33,288 nt of DNA from Halobacteriales archaeon QS_8_65_32 (GCA_003022925.1 PXRY01000068.1:20028-53315), one strand, 5' to 3'. Shown: positions 15,626 through 24,469, counted from the stretch's first letter. The notes: generated by a model not told the origin, from the letters alone. A program made the numbers and translations.

Positions 15626-16810
15626 ATGATCCAGACCCTCGACGACCCCTCGCTCGACGGGGTCGCCGTCGGGGTACGTATCGACGTCAACAGTCCGGTT
15701 TCGGGGGGCGACCTCGCCGACGACGCCCGACTGCGCGCACACGTCGAGACCCTCTCGGAGATGCTCGATCGCGGCGCGCGCGTCGCCGTGCTCGCCCACC
15801 AGGGGCGACCGGGCGGCGAGGATTTTTCCTCGCTCGCACCGCACGCCGCCCGCCTCGACGCGTTGCTCGACTTCCCGGTCGCGTACTGCGACGCGCTTCA
15901 CTCCGAAGCCGCACGCGATCGGGTCGCGGCGCTCGCGCCCGGCGAGGCAGTAGTCCTGGAGAACACTCGATTCTATTCGGAGGAGTACATGGACCTCGAC
16001 GCCGAGCGGGCGGCCCGGACCCACCTGGTCGAGCGCCTCGCCCCAGCCTTCGATCTGTTCGTCAACGACGCCTTCGCCGCTGCCCACCGATCGCAGGCCT
16101 CGCTCGTCGGGTTTCCCGAAGTCGTGCCGGGCTACGCCGGGCGCGTGATGGAACGCGAGTTGGAGGTACTCGGTACCGTCGCCGAGTCGCCGACCCCACG
16201 GGTCTACGTGCTCGGCGGGGCGAAAGTCGGCGACTCGATCGACGTCGCCCGCAGCGTGCTCGAACGCGGGCTCGCCGATCGGGTGCTCACCGCCGGCGTC
16301 GTCGGCAACGTCTTTCTCCTGGGTAGCGGCGTCGAACTCGGGGCCCAAAACGCGAAGTTCATCTACGAGGGGGGGTACTTCGACGAGATCGACGCGGCGG
16401 GCGACCTCGCCGAAGAATACGACGAGGTCGAACTTCCGACCGACGTCGCCGTCGATCGTAACGGCGACCGCGAGGAGGTGAAGGTACAAGCGCTCCCGAC
16501 CGACGCGCCTGCGAAGGACGTCGGCGCGGAGACCATCGCGGGCTACTCGCTGATACTCGAAAACGCCGGAACGGTGATACTGAACGGGCCCGCCGGCGTC
16601 TTCGAGGAGGAAGCCTTCGCCCGCGGCACCGAAGAACTGTACCACGTCGCGACGGCCGCCGGGCACAGCATCGTCGGCGGTGGCGACACCGCCGCCGCCC
16701 TTCGACGACTAGGAATCTCGGGGTTCGATCACGTGAGCACCGGTGGCGGGGCCGCCCTCCGGATGCTCACCGGCGGTGAGATGCCCGCCGTCGAGGCCCT
16801 CCGACGGTGA
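15626..16810 (+). CDS. pgk: Phosphoglycerate kinase
   Basis: 394 residues, the archaeal length. Family motifs are VGVRIDVNSPV (N-terminal substrate site), AHQGRPGGEDF, VVLENTRFYSEE, LFVNDAFAAAHRSQASLVGF, the hinge YVLGGAKVGDSI, VILNGPAGVFEEE, and the nucleotide-binding GGGDTAAAL. It converts 1,3-bisphosphoglycerate and ADP to 3-phosphoglycerate and ATP, reversibly, in the cytoplasm. The ATG at 15626 is the family start; an in-frame upstream extension is Arg-rich and not halophilic. Its stop overlaps the next gene by GTGA. Confidence 0.97.
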   Translation: MIQTLDDPSLDGVAVGVRIDVNSPVSGGDLADDARLRAHVETLSEMLDRGARVAVLAHQGRPGGEDFSSLAPHAARLDALLDFPVAYCDALHSEAARDRVAALAPGEAVVLENTRFYSEEYMDLDAERAARTHLVERLAPAFDLFVNDAFAAAHRSQASLVGFPEVVPGYAGRVMERELEVLGTVAESPTPRVYVLGGAKVGDSIDVARSVLERGLADRVLTAGVVGNVFLLGSGVELGAQNAKFIYEGGYFDEIDAAGDLAEEYDEVELPTDVAVDRNGDREEVKVQALPTDAPAKDVGAETIAGYSLILENAGTVILNGPAGVFEEEAFARGTEELYHVATAAGHSIVGGGDTAAALRRLGISGFDHVSTGGGAALRMLTGGEMPAVEALRR

Positions 16811-17598
16811 CGGACCCGACCGCTGACGCCGACCCGGAGGCGACCGAAAAGCCTCGCTGCTCGACCACCTCCGGGGACAGTGCTCACCCTGAAAACGACG
16901 GCCAAGACACCGACTCCCGGTCGTCGTCGCTCGATGTCACGATCGAAGCGCCGCCGGTCGAAGCGGCTGAGTCGTTGGCGACGTGGTGGGTTGCCCTCGC
17001 CGATGAACAGCGCGCTCACGGCTCGCACCTGCTCGGCGAGCCCAATCGACAGTTGATACAGGAGGCGGTGGCCCGCCACATCGTGACCGACGGCCTGCTC
17101 GTTGCCCGCCTCGATCCGTCGAGCGAGGCGGGCGGGCGTGACGAGGCGGAAGACAACGCTCACGCTGACGTCGACGCCGCCGGTTTCGAAGCCGACACGG
17201 GCACCGACGCCGATGACAGCGGCAGCGACGACAGCGACGACGGCGGGAGAGCGATCGTCGGGTTCGTGATGTTCGGTCCCGAGACCGGGAGTTACGACCA
17301 GTCGGTCGACCGGGGGATCGTCGAGAACGTCTTCGTGCGCGCCGACTACCGCGGTCGGGGGGTCGGGTCGGCGCTATTAGACGCCGCCGAACGCGCGCTG
17401 ATCGACAGCGGGGTCGACCGGGTCGCGCTCGAAGCGATGGCGAACAACGACGCCGCCCGCCGGCTCTACGCCCGCCGAGGATACCGGCCCCACCGCGTCG
17501 AACTCGAAGCGCCCGTCTCCGAACTCGGCGGCGACGGGCGGACGGACGGAGACGACGACGGCAACGGCTCCGAGAAGGACGGAACCGAGAAGCGATAG
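16807..17598 (+). CDS. GNAT-family N-acetyltransferase with acidic insertion
   Basis: 263 residues starting at a GTG that overlaps the pgk stop, so coupled to it. The C-terminal GNAT core is clear: IVGFVMFG, IVENVFVRADYRGRGVGSAL with the acetyl-CoA-binding R-x-x-G-x-G/A loop, and ALEAMANNDAARRLYARRGY. The N-terminal half has SLATWWVALADEQRAHGSHL. Between the halves is a roughly 45-residue Asp/Gly/Ser insertion (around 120-155), and both ends carry acidic tails. The substrate is unknown. The gene ends 33 bases before tRNA-Thr. Confidence 0.85.
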   Translation: MTDPTADADPEATEKPRCSTTSGDSAHPENDGQDTDSRSSSLDVTIEAPPVEAAESLATWWVALADEQRAHGSHLLGEPNRQLIQEAVARHIVTDGLLVARLDPSSEAGGRDEAEDNAHADVDAAGFEADTGTDADDSGSDDSDDGGRAIVGFVMFGPETGSYDQSVDRGIVENVFVRADYRGRGVGSALLDAAERALIDSGVDRVALEAMANNDAARRLYARRGYRPHRVELEAPVSELGGDGRTDGDDDGNGSEKDGTEKR

Positions 17599-17630
17599 GC
17601 ACACAAACGAGCGTGAGTAGTCTTACTCGT

Positions 17631-17704
17631 GCCAGGGGAGCTTGGGCGGGTCAAGCACTCGATTTGTAATCGAGAATTCGTGGGTTCGAATCCCACCCCT
17701 GGCT
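17631..17704 (+). tRNA. tRNA-Thr (anticodon TGT)
   Basis: The full cloverleaf is visible: acceptor GCCAGGG/CCCTGGC, D stem GCTT/AAGC, anticodon stem CTCGA/TCGAG with loop TTTGTAA (anticodon TGT at 17665-17667, reads ACA), variable loop AATTC, and T stem GTGGG/CCCAC with loop TTCGAAT. It is 74 nt with discriminator T, no intron and no encoded CCA. Confidence 0.97.
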
Positions 17705-17805
17705 AAATTCCATTGGACTATTTAAAAACAACAGCGAGAGGCACTCGCGTCAACACACCCGTCTCGGCGAGCGGCGAACACGGTCGGAGACTACCCGAGA
17801 ACCAT

Positions 17806-18267
17806 TTAGTAGCGCGTTGTCGGTATCGTATCAGTGTTCGCCTCGTCCGGGTGGGACGACGAGTATTCGATCGAGGCGAAGTGAGCGAGCGCTGCGCCAG
17901 CGTGCACGCCGATGACGACGGGCAGCGAAGCGGTAGCGGACAGGCGCAGAACGAGCACCGTTATCAGAACGACGTTGGACCCGCTCAAAACACCGATAAC
18001 GGCGGCTCCAACCCCTGTTGCCCACGCTGCGACGAGCGGAACCGTCGTCCCGGCCGCGACCGCTTTGGACAACCGTCGATACTCCTTACCGAGATCAAGC
18101 CGTTGCCCTACGTAGTACCCGAACCCAACGACGAGAACGATCAGCAGCAGCGACCCGGTGATAGTCGCTCCGTGACTGTATAGTAATACCGTCTGCCCAA
18201 CCGTGTCGAACGTCGGCAACCAACCCGGCGGTCCATGCTGGATCAGGACGTCCCCGAACCGAGACAT
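17806..18267 (-). CDS. Membrane protein, N-terminus possibly truncated
   Basis: 153 residues from the ATG at 18267, with about four hydrophobic segments (TITGSLLLIVLVVGFGYYVG, LVAAWATGVGAAVIGVL, VVLITVLVLRL, LPVVIGVHAGAALAHFA). The start LIQHGPPGWLPTFDTVGQTVLLY looks like a family motif of haloarchaeal membrane proteins. In the same frame, coding-like sequence (SKAEHFASLTGFIQAAPDLL) continues upstream to a stop at 18357-18355 without ATG or GTG; a TTG at 18273 is the only earlier start. The gene may therefore have lost its 5' end. No function can be assigned. It lies beside tRNA-Thr, a common integration site. Confidence 0.55.
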   Translation of the reverse strand: MSRFGDVLIQHGPPGWLPTFDTVGQTVLLYSHGATITGSLLLIVLVVGFGYYVGQRLDLGKEYRRLSKAVAAGTTVPLVAAWATGVGAAVIGVLSGSNVVLITVLVLRLSATASLPVVIGVHAGAALAHFASIEYSSSHPDEANTDTIPTTRY

Positions 18268-18498
18268 CAGCAAGTCCGGTGCTGCCTGGATGAATCCCGT
18301 TAGCGAAGCGAAGTGTTCGGCTTTCGATGCGGGCAGCAGTCGCGCCGGAGGTCACCACGACAGTGGGGGAGGTCGCGACTGCCGATCGGGAAGTTTCACT
18401 CGTTCGTAATGGCCGATTCGTGACTTCACGGCGCTTCGAGGAGGACCTCGGCGGATCTCGAACTGGCGACGCCGACCGGACGAGGAAAGTCCCGATCG

Positions 18499-18645
18499 CT
18501 ACGACGTGAAGTACGCGTCGGCTTGTAACCTGTCTGTGATCTCATCGAGGGACTCGCCGTCGCAACTGCCGCATCGCGGTGGCTTCTCGGGATCGGCGAA
18601 GACGGTATCGCATTCCTCACAGGCGAAGAACCTCGCTCCGAGCAC
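18499..18645 (-). CDS. 48-residue zinc-ribbon protein
   Basis: Four cysteines in two pairs, FFACEECDTVF and PPRCGSCDGE, form a zinc ribbon, followed by a short amphipathic tail (SLDEITDRLQADAYF). The start is decided by the promoter: a TATA box centred at 18671 is 26 bp from the GTG at 18645, exactly right for a leaderless message. Longer frames upstream have non-halophilic composition. The function is unknown; such mini-proteins are common in haloarchaea. Confidence 0.7.
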   Translation of the reverse strand: MLGARFFACEECDTVFADPEKPPRCGSCDGESLDEITDRLQADAYFTS

Positions 18646-18666
18646 GACCGGCTGTCGGTGGCGACG

Positions 18667-18674
18667 ATATAAAA
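18667..18674 (-). promoter_or_regulatory. TATA box of the mini zinc-ribbon gene
   Basis: TTTTATAT on the minus strand, 26 bp (centre to start) before GTG 18645, in an otherwise GC-rich setting. Confidence 0.75.
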
Positions 18675-18871
18675 GTGCCCTCCCTGCTGCCCCGCACGCT
18701 TCGATCGTGTGAACCCTTCGAGAGTTCGTTGCGCGCCTCGCTCTATCGTAGCGACGACCGTCCGGACCGCAGTGCCATGAGTTCTCGCCGACACCGTGCT
18801 TCTCGCTTCCGTCGCTCCCACACCGGGTTCTGACTTTGCAGCCGGGTCGGCTCCCTGTCTCCTGGTCGCCA

Positions 18872-20383
18872 TCACTGCTGTGGGAGGTCATCGACGTAGC
18901 CCAGGTCACGCAACTGCTGTTCGACGTCTTCGGGTACCCCCTCGTCATCCCGGTTCGTGACGAGCGCCCCGCGGCGGTCGGTCAGTTCGGCGAGGAGACT
19001 CTCGTAGATTTCCCTGTGGGGGTCCGAGTCGGGAACGGTCCCCTCGTCGATCTCCCGCTCGAAGCGGACGGTCTCGCTGTCGGCGTCGTAATGAGTGAGC
19101 AACACTCGCACGTGGTCGTGGCCATCCCCGTCGGCGTGGGTGAAGTGGTTCACGTCTACGTCCCTGATCCGGTCGCTGAACAGCTTCCACCCGTTCTCCG
19201 CGCATATCCCGCGATAGACTCGTTCGGGTCCGACGGAGCTGAAAAAGACCCGCTCGCGGCCCATGTCTGCTGGCTCCGCCGCGACGCGACCCTCCATGGA
19301 GTCGGGGACGTCGACGCCGACGGCATCGAGGATCGTGGGCATGACGTCGATGTGGCTCACCTGCCGGTCCACCGTTCCCGGCTCCCAGTCAGGGTTGCTA
19401 ACGAGGAGGGGAACGCGCACGAGGTCCTCCCAGAAGGCCGGCGTCGGGGTGTGGCCGATCATCCCCTGGGACTCGCGGTCGAACCCCTCGCCGTGATCGG
19501 AGGTCACGATCATGACGTCCCGACCGGGGACGAAGTGGCCCCGTCGCTTGAGCAGGGTCACGAACATCGCCAGTTCGTCGCGCCAGTGCTCACAGGCGGC
19601 GAGGTACGCCTGTTCGATGTCTTCGACGTCCTCGTCGGAGATACCCGCTCCACGGTTGGTGATGATCGCCCGCGAGGACAGTTCGGCGAGTCGGCTGCGG
19701 GATCGCTCGGTGTTGAGGTCCCGCTTTTCGAGGTATTCGGCCGGCGGGTCGAAGGGGTGATGCGTGTCCATGTAGTGGATCCAGCGCATCTGCCCGCCGG
19801 CCCGCTCGTCGCCGAGCGACGAGAGAACGTCGCGATGGAAGCTACGGGCGTCCTCGTAGTAGGTGTCGTCGGACAGAAAGCGGTCTTCGAGCGGGTTGAG
19901 CACGTTGAAGTACCCCCACCGGGCGGCGTCGAACAGGCGTTCGGAGCCCAGCCGCTGGACGAGGAACTGCGCGCGCTTCTTGTAACTCGGCGCGCCGGCG
20001 TCGTCGTTCTCGAACCCACGGTCGTAATGGCGCTCCGCACCGACGATGTGGTTCGAACTCCAGAGCCGACAATCGTACCCCGCTTCCGAGAGGGCTTCCG
20101 CGGTCGTCGTGATGCCGTCCTCGGCGCTCGACGCGCCGAACTTCAGGGTTCGGGTCGCCGCGTGAACCGTCTCGCTGTAGACGCCCCCGACCAGACTCGG
20201 CATCGACGACCCCGTCGCGTTAGCCGTCGACACCGCGTTCGTAAACGTGACGCCGCCGATCAGGTCCGGGATCTCGTCCATCAGAGCCCTAAACGCGTCC
20301 GCTCGCAGCGAATCGGCGCTGAGAACGAAGACGTTCGGTCGATCACCGTGGTCCATGGGCCGCCGAACTCTCGGCAGTGGCAT
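18872..20383 (-). CDS. Sulfatase/alkaline-phosphatase-fold hydrolase
   Basis: 503 residues. Metal-site motifs are NVFVLSADSLRADAF (Asp24) and VTSDHGEGF (Asp296, His297), and WIHYMDTHHPFDPP is a typical mid-domain motif. At the nucleophile position, where sulfatases have Cys-x-Pro-Ser-Arg, this protein has S60-M-P-S63, so a Ser, or an enzyme other than a classic formylglycine sulfatase, is likely. Substrates could be sulfate or phosphate esters, or surface glycans. There is no signal peptide, so it is probably cytoplasmic or membrane-associated. An alternative ATG at 20356 removes nine residues. Its minus-strand promoter is ATATTA-like at 20401-20407. Confidence 0.88.
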   Translation of the reverse strand: MPLPRVRRPMDHGDRPNVFVLSADSLRADAFRALMDEIPDLIGGVTFTNAVSTANATGSSMPSLVGGVYSETVHAATRTLKFGASSAEDGITTTAEALSEAGYDCRLWSSNHIVGAERHYDRGFENDDAGAPSYKKRAQFLVQRLGSERLFDAARWGYFNVLNPLEDRFLSDDTYYEDARSFHRDVLSSLGDERAGGQMRWIHYMDTHHPFDPPAEYLEKRDLNTERSRSRLAELSSRAIITNRGAGISDEDVEDIEQAYLAACEHWRDELAMFVTLLKRRGHFVPGRDVMIVTSDHGEGFDRESQGMIGHTPTPAFWEDLVRVPLLVSNPDWEPGTVDRQVSHIDVMPTILDAVGVDVPDSMEGRVAAEPADMGRERVFFSSVGPERVYRGICAENGWKLFSDRIRDVDVNHFTHADGDGHDHVRVLLTHYDADSETVRFEREIDEGTVPDSDPHREIYESLLAELTDRRGALVTNRDDEGVPEDVEQQLRDLGYVDDLPQQ

Positions 20384-20400
20384 ACGTGTTTTCCCCGCAG

Positions 20401-20407
20401 TATATTA
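20401..20407 (-). promoter_or_regulatory. TATA box of the sulfatase-like gene
   Basis: CTAATATA on the minus strand, centred near 20404, about 21 bp before the ATG at 20383. It supports a short-leader or leaderless message. Confidence 0.6.
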
Positions 20408-20544
20408 GGGTACTACGACGGCGATCGTGCCGGAGCGCCCGTTGAACGGGCCCGACCGATCGCACCACCCCCTTGCTCGCAGCCTACGCCCCGAGCGATA
20501 CGTCGACCGGCGGGTCGGTCTCCTCACCGCCGTTGTCAGCGCTT

Positions 20545-20811
20545 TCACTCCCACTCCCGCTCCCTATCGAGGGTGCTCTCGGTCGTGTCCGACTCCCAGA
20601 GTACGGCCGTCGCGATGCCGATCGCCGCGACGGTCTCGATCGCAAGGACGAGACCGATGCCGACGAGCGGGGACAGGCCCGCCCCCTCGACGAGCCACTG
20701 GCCCGGCGCGAGCAGGGTGCCGACGGCGATCGCGCCGAGGCCGATCACGACGGCCCACCGCGCCGGACTCAGCGCGTCGAAGGGCCCCTGATTGCGCTCG
20801 CCGTCGCTCAC
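20545..20811 (-). CDS. Small membrane protein, two helices
   Basis: 88 residues: a polar N-terminus (SDGERNQGPFDALSPAR), two hydrophobic helices (WAVVIGLGAIAVGTLLAPG; LVGIGLVLAIETVAAIGIAT) and an acidic tail. The composition is that of a genuine halobacterial small membrane protein. No family function is known to me. A possible upstream frame on the same strand overlaps its start, but it lacks a good start codon and is not annotated. Confidence 0.6.
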   Translation of the reverse strand: MSDGERNQGPFDALSPARWAVVIGLGAIAVGTLLAPGQWLVEGAGLSPLVGIGLVLAIETVAAIGIATAVLWESDTTESTLDREREWE

Positions 20812-21011
20812 GGCTTCTCCCCCTGTCGTTCGCGATCGCGACGGGTCGATCGCATACGGTTGTCACGAGGGGCTTCGAACCAATAGACGTGTCGGGCCCC
20901 GATCCTGAAGGCGACGGTCCGACCTCGAAAGCGGGCGATCGAACGGTACCTCGACGAGGCGTCGGAGCCCGCCGTCGGGACGCTTTTGTCCTGGCGCGCC
21001 CCTCCTTGCGC

Positions 21012-21188
21012 ATGGACACCGCTCGGATCGTGCTCGCGGGCCACGTTCTCGTCGCGACGGTATTCTTCGGCGGGGCCGTCCGCTTCGCGCTCGGTGATCA
21101 GATCGTCGGCGCGGCGCTTCAGGCGCTCATCGGCGTCCTGATCGTCGGCCTCGGCGTCGCCATCTCGCGGATCGTCGCCCGCCGGTGA
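21012..21188 (+). CDS. 58-residue membrane protein
   Basis: From ATG 21012, MDTARIVLAGHVLVATVFFG begins a first hydrophobic helix, and AALQALIGVLIVGLGVAI is the second, with a basic C-terminus (RIVARR) that should face the cytoplasm. Helical hairpin proteins of this size are common in haloarchaea. The upstream extension of this frame is Arg/Pro-rich noise. Function unknown. Confidence 0.6.
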   Translation: MDTARIVLAGHVLVATVFFGGAVRFALGDQIVGAALQALIGVLIVGLGVAISRIVARR

Positions 21189-21315
21189 CCGGGCGATCGG
21201 CTCCCCTTGATGTCGCCGCTAAATGGAGCGAATCGATGAGTCGAAATCGCCAGCCGACGAGCGGACAGGGGTGTGCAAGCCGGCCCCTTAGGTATAATCG
21301 AATCCACTGGCGAGT

Positions 21316-22038
21316 ATGTCATTCGAGGCAACGATCACGTCGATCCACGAGATGACCCCCGAGGTCAAGCAGTTCGTCGTGGAGGCAAACGGCGAGTTCG
21401 AGTACGAACCCGGCCAGCACACGACCGTCCAGTTCGACCCTGACGAGGCCGGCATCGACGCCGAGGAAGACGGCACCGTCGTCCGGCCCTACACCGCGAC
21501 GAACCTCCCGGGAACCGACGCGATCACGCTCGCGATCAAACGCTACGACGACGGCACGGCGTCGGTCTACATGCACGAGCGCGAAACGGGCGACACGATC
21601 ACCTTGGGCGAACTGGAAGGCAACCTCACGGTTCGCGATACCGACGAGGACGTCGCGTTCGTGTCGACCGGTACCGGCATCACGCCGATGATCCCGATGT
21701 TGCGCCACTACCTCAAAGAAGGGACCGGCGAGGTGTACTTCTTCTACGGCGAGAAAACCCAGGAGTCGATCATGTACCGTGAGACGCTCGATACCTTCGA
21801 AACCGAACACGAGAACCTCTCGGTGATCTACTCGCTGTCGGACGAGGAGTGGGACGGCCCGACCGGCCACGTGCAAGAGCACATCGAAGACCACATCGAC
21901 GACGTAGCGAACACGCGATATTACACCTGTGGCGTCCCGCAGATGGTCGTCGACACCAAAGAGCGCCTCGACGAACTGGGCGTACCCGACGACCACGTTG
22001 TCAGCGAGGGCTGGGAAGACGGCGCGGTCGGCGAGTGA
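21316..22038 (+). CDS. Ferredoxin-NADP reductase-like flavin oxidoreductase
   Basis: 240 residues, the two-domain FNR fold. The FAD domain has the RPYTATN motif (R-x-Y-T/S) after EPGQHTTVQF. The nicotinamide domain has VSTGTGITPMIPML (GTGITP) and the C-terminal YYTCGVPQMV (CGxP) and ends in EGW. It would move electrons between NAD(P)H and a ferredoxin or flavin in the cytoplasm; the partner is unknown. No iron-sulfur or globin domain is attached. A TATA-like GGTATAATC lies about 20 bp upstream of the ATG. Confidence 0.88.
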   Translation: MSFEATITSIHEMTPEVKQFVVEANGEFEYEPGQHTTVQFDPDEAGIDAEEDGTVVRPYTATNLPGTDAITLAIKRYDDGTASVYMHERETGDTITLGELEGNLTVRDTDEDVAFVSTGTGITPMIPMLRHYLKEGTGEVYFFYGEKTQESIMYRETLDTFETEHENLSVIYSLSDEEWDGPTGHVQEHIEDHIDDVANTRYYTCGVPQMVVDTKERLDELGVPDDHVVSEGWEDGAVGE

Positions 22039-22183
22039 GGCGAGTCGAGGTCACGTTCCGCCAATCGGGCAGCGTCACCGGCTGTCAGCCGACTCGGTTT
22101 CGAGTTTCCTTTCGCTAATAACCCCGGCGACTCCGGCGACGACGATTCGTCGAGTTCGAACGCCCCGATCGCTCACGACCCAG

Positions 22184-23419
22184 TTACTCGTAGCGTAGCG
22201 CGTCGATCGGGTCGGTTCTCGCGGCGCGCCACGCGGGGTACGCACCGGCGAGCACACCGACCGTGATGCCAACGGCGATCGCGCCGGCGAACAACTGCGG
22301 ATCGAGCGTGAGGGGGATCTCGGCGTAATCGGTCGCGACGTATCCGCCGATCGCCCCCACCACGGCTCCTAACAGCGCGCCGATCACGCCCAGGAGGACG
22401 GCTTCGGTGATGAACAACTGGAGGACGTCTCGGCGGCGAGCCCCGGTGGCTTTCATGATGCCGATCTCCCGGGTGCGTTCGGTGACGCTCACGAGCATGA
22501 TGTTCGCGATGCCGATCGAGCCGACGATGAGCGAGATGGTCGCGATGCCGACGATGAAGTCGGTAAAGGTCCCGATTATCTCCTGGAGCTGTTCCTGGAG
22601 GTCCTCGTTCGTCTGGACGTTGAACACATAGGAGCCCGGTTTGAGCTGCCGGGCGTCGGAGCCGTTCTCCAAGTAGCCCTGTACCCGCCCCTCGGTGGCA
22701 GAGAGTGCCGAGAAGTTCTCGGCTTCGACCGTGACGAAGGGGTAGACGTTCTGCTCGCGGTCGGTGCCGGGGACCGGCCTCGTGACGCTATAGAACGGGT
22801 CGGTCGGTACGTATACTTGTGGGGCCTGATTGCCGAACCCGCCGACGGGGCCCGAGGAACTGTTCAGGATGCCGACGACGCGTACGTCGAGCACCCGGCC
22901 GTCCGCGAGCGCGAGCTGATAGGAATCACCGACCGAAGCGTTCGGTTGGAAGATCGCCGCTGCGGCTTCGTTCAGGATCACTTCGGGTTCACCCGACTGA
23001 TAGACCCTGCCGTCGGCGATCTGGCTTTCGTTGAAAAACGCCGGCGGCGTCGCTGTCACTCCGCCGAAACCCGTTGCCTGAGAACCCTGTGAGAGCCCCG
23101 CGGTGGCGACCTGTCCGCGCGGGATGACTTCCGCGACTCCGGAGGTGTTTTCGAGGCGGACGAGGTCGCCTTCAGTGAAGACGGGTTGAGCGCCCTCGCC
23201 CGGCGGCCCGCCCTCGTCGGGGGCGACCCAGACGCTCATCACGGGTTCTTGCTGGCCGGTGACCTGGCCGACGATGTCGGCCTGGAGGCTCACGCCTAAC
23301 GTGACGAAGACGATCACCGCCGCGACGCCGATGATCACCCCGAGCGTCGTGAGCGCCGATCGCAGCTTGTGCCCGCGGATCGAACGCCAACTCATCCGCA
23401 GCGACTCGCCGAGTTCCAT
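22184..23419 (-). CDS. MacB-like ABC transporter permease
   Basis: 411 residues. It has an N-terminal helix (HKLRSALTTLGVIIGVAAVIVF), a large extracytoplasmic MacB-core domain (about 50-270), then three C-terminal helices of the FtsX domain with the conserved ERTREIGIMKATGARRRDV loop and EAVLLGVIGALLGAVVG. These type VII systems act as mechanotransmitters or exporters of lipoproteins, peptides or drugs rather than classical channels. The ATG directly follows the stop of the ATPase gene upstream (TGAATG), so the pair is one operon. The substrate is unknown. Confidence 0.9.
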   Translation of the reverse strand: MELGESLRMSWRSIRGHKLRSALTTLGVIIGVAAVIVFVTLGVSLQADIVGQVTGQQEPVMSVWVAPDEGGPPGEGAQPVFTEGDLVRLENTSGVAEVIPRGQVATAGLSQGSQATGFGGVTATPPAFFNESQIADGRVYQSGEPEVILNEAAAAIFQPNASVGDSYQLALADGRVLDVRVVGILNSSSGPVGGFGNQAPQVYVPTDPFYSVTRPVPGTDREQNVYPFVTVEAENFSALSATEGRVQGYLENGSDARQLKPGSYVFNVQTNEDLQEQLQEIIGTFTDFIVGIATISLIVGSIGIANIMLVSVTERTREIGIMKATGARRRDVLQLFITEAVLLGVIGALLGAVVGAIGGYVATDYAEIPLTLDPQLFAGAIAVGITVGVLAGAYPAWRAARTDPIDALRYE

Positions 23420-24469
23420 TCAGCGAGCCCTGCCGTCGGCCTCGTTCGGGTCGTTGTTGGCCCCTCTGTCGCCGGTGCCGCCGTCGACCGCGACGGCCTC
23501 GCCCTCCTCCCCGCGTTCGCCCTCGTCTCCACGTTCGCCCTCGTCCTGGCTCTCACCTTCGTTTCCGTCCCCGCTCTCGGCGTCGCGTCCGGCGACCCGT
23601 CGGGGGCTCTCGACCGTCTCGATCTCGTCGATCTCCCCGTCCAAGAGGTGGACGATGCGCGCTGCGTGTTCGGCGACGTGGCGCTCGTGGGTGACCATCA
23701 GTACGGTGTTGTCCGCGTCGTGCAGCCGTTGGAAGAGCTCCAAGATCTCGCTGCCGGTGTCGGTATCGAGGTTGCCCGTGGGTTCGTCGGCGAGGATGAT
23801 TTCGGGGTCGTTCGCGAGCGCACGGGCGATCGCGACGCGCTGGCGCTGGCCGCCTGAGAGTTCCGATGGCTGGTGGTCGAGTCTGTCGCCGAGGCCGACC
23901 TGGGCGAGCAGATCGCCGGCGCGGTCGGACCGCTCCTCTCGCGAGCGATCGCGAAAGACCATCGGGAGCGCAACGTTTTCGGCGGCGGTGAGCCGTGGCA
24001 TCAGATTGAACGTCTGGAAGACGAAGCCGACCTTCTCGCCGCGAAGCGTTGCCTTGCCGTTCTCGGAGAGACCCGAGACGTCCTCGCCGCCGACCTCGAC
24101 CCGTCCTTCGGAGGGCGTATCGAGACAGCCGACGAGGTTCATCAGGGTACTTTTTCCCGACCCGCTCGGGCCCATGACCGCGGTGTACGATCCCGACGGG
24201 ATCGTCAGCGAGACGCCGTCGAGCGCGTGGACGGGTTCGCCGAGGTGGTAGGTCTTCCGGACGTCGCTCAGTTCGACAGCGGGATCGCCACTCCCCTCGG
24301 CGCTCGTCGCGTCGGTAGCGTCCGAGCCGCCGGCCGTCGTCCCGACGCCGGCGGTGCTCTCGTCGTCGCTCGTCACGCCGTCCGTGCGGCCGGCATCCGC
24401 GTCGCCTTGGCCGGTGCTGCCGCCGTCGGCACCGGCGAGCGAGTCGGCGGTCCCCTTCCGGTCGGTCAT
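23420..24469 (-). CDS. MacB/LolD-like ABC transporter ATP-binding protein
   Basis: 349 residues. An acidic Gly/Asp/Thr N-terminus of about 60 residues precedes VELSDVRKTYHLGEPVHAL. Then come Walker A GPSGSGKST (100-108), VFQTFNLMPRLTAAENV, signature LSGGQRQRVAIARAL, Walker B IILADEPTGNLD and switch VTHERHVAEHA. The roughly 70-residue C-terminal tail has tandem EGERGDEGERGEEGE-type acidic repeats. It powers the adjacent MacB-like permease. The core domain is ordinary for the family; only the tails are unusual. Confidence 0.92.
   Translation of the reverse strand: MTDRKGTADSLAGADGGSTGQGDADAGRTDGVTSDDESTAGVGTTAGGSDATDATSAEGSGDPAVELSDVRKTYHLGEPVHALDGVSLTIPSGSYTAVMGPSGSGKSTLMNLVGCLDTPSEGRVEVGGEDVSGLSENGKATLRGEKVGFVFQTFNLMPRLTAAENVALPMVFRDRSREERSDRAGDLLAQVGLGDRLDHQPSELSGGQRQRVAIARALANDPEIILADEPTGNLDTDTGSEILELFQRLHDADNTVLMVTHERHVAEHAARIVHLLDGEIDEIETVESPRRVAGRDAESGDGNEGESQDEGERGDEGERGEEGEAVAVDGGTGDRGANNDPNEADGRAR

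Noticed and set aside
12771-15626. 951-codon minus-strand reading through livM into livH
   Set aside because: The upstream half is the wrong frame of livH (Arg-rich). The livM start at 14252 overlaps the livH stop by ATGA and gives the correct family N-terminus.
17718-17735. TATA-like CTATTTAAAAACAAC after tRNA-Thr
   Set aside because: No gene begins 20-40 bp away on either strand; it may be an end-of-transcription AT patch.
20808-21044. Possible 78-codon minus-strand gene overlapping the start of the 20811 gene
   Set aside because: The plausible part (IARFRGRTVAFRIGARHVYW) has no start codon nearby, and the rest overlaps the start of the plus-strand gene at 21012; the composition is basic, not halophilic.
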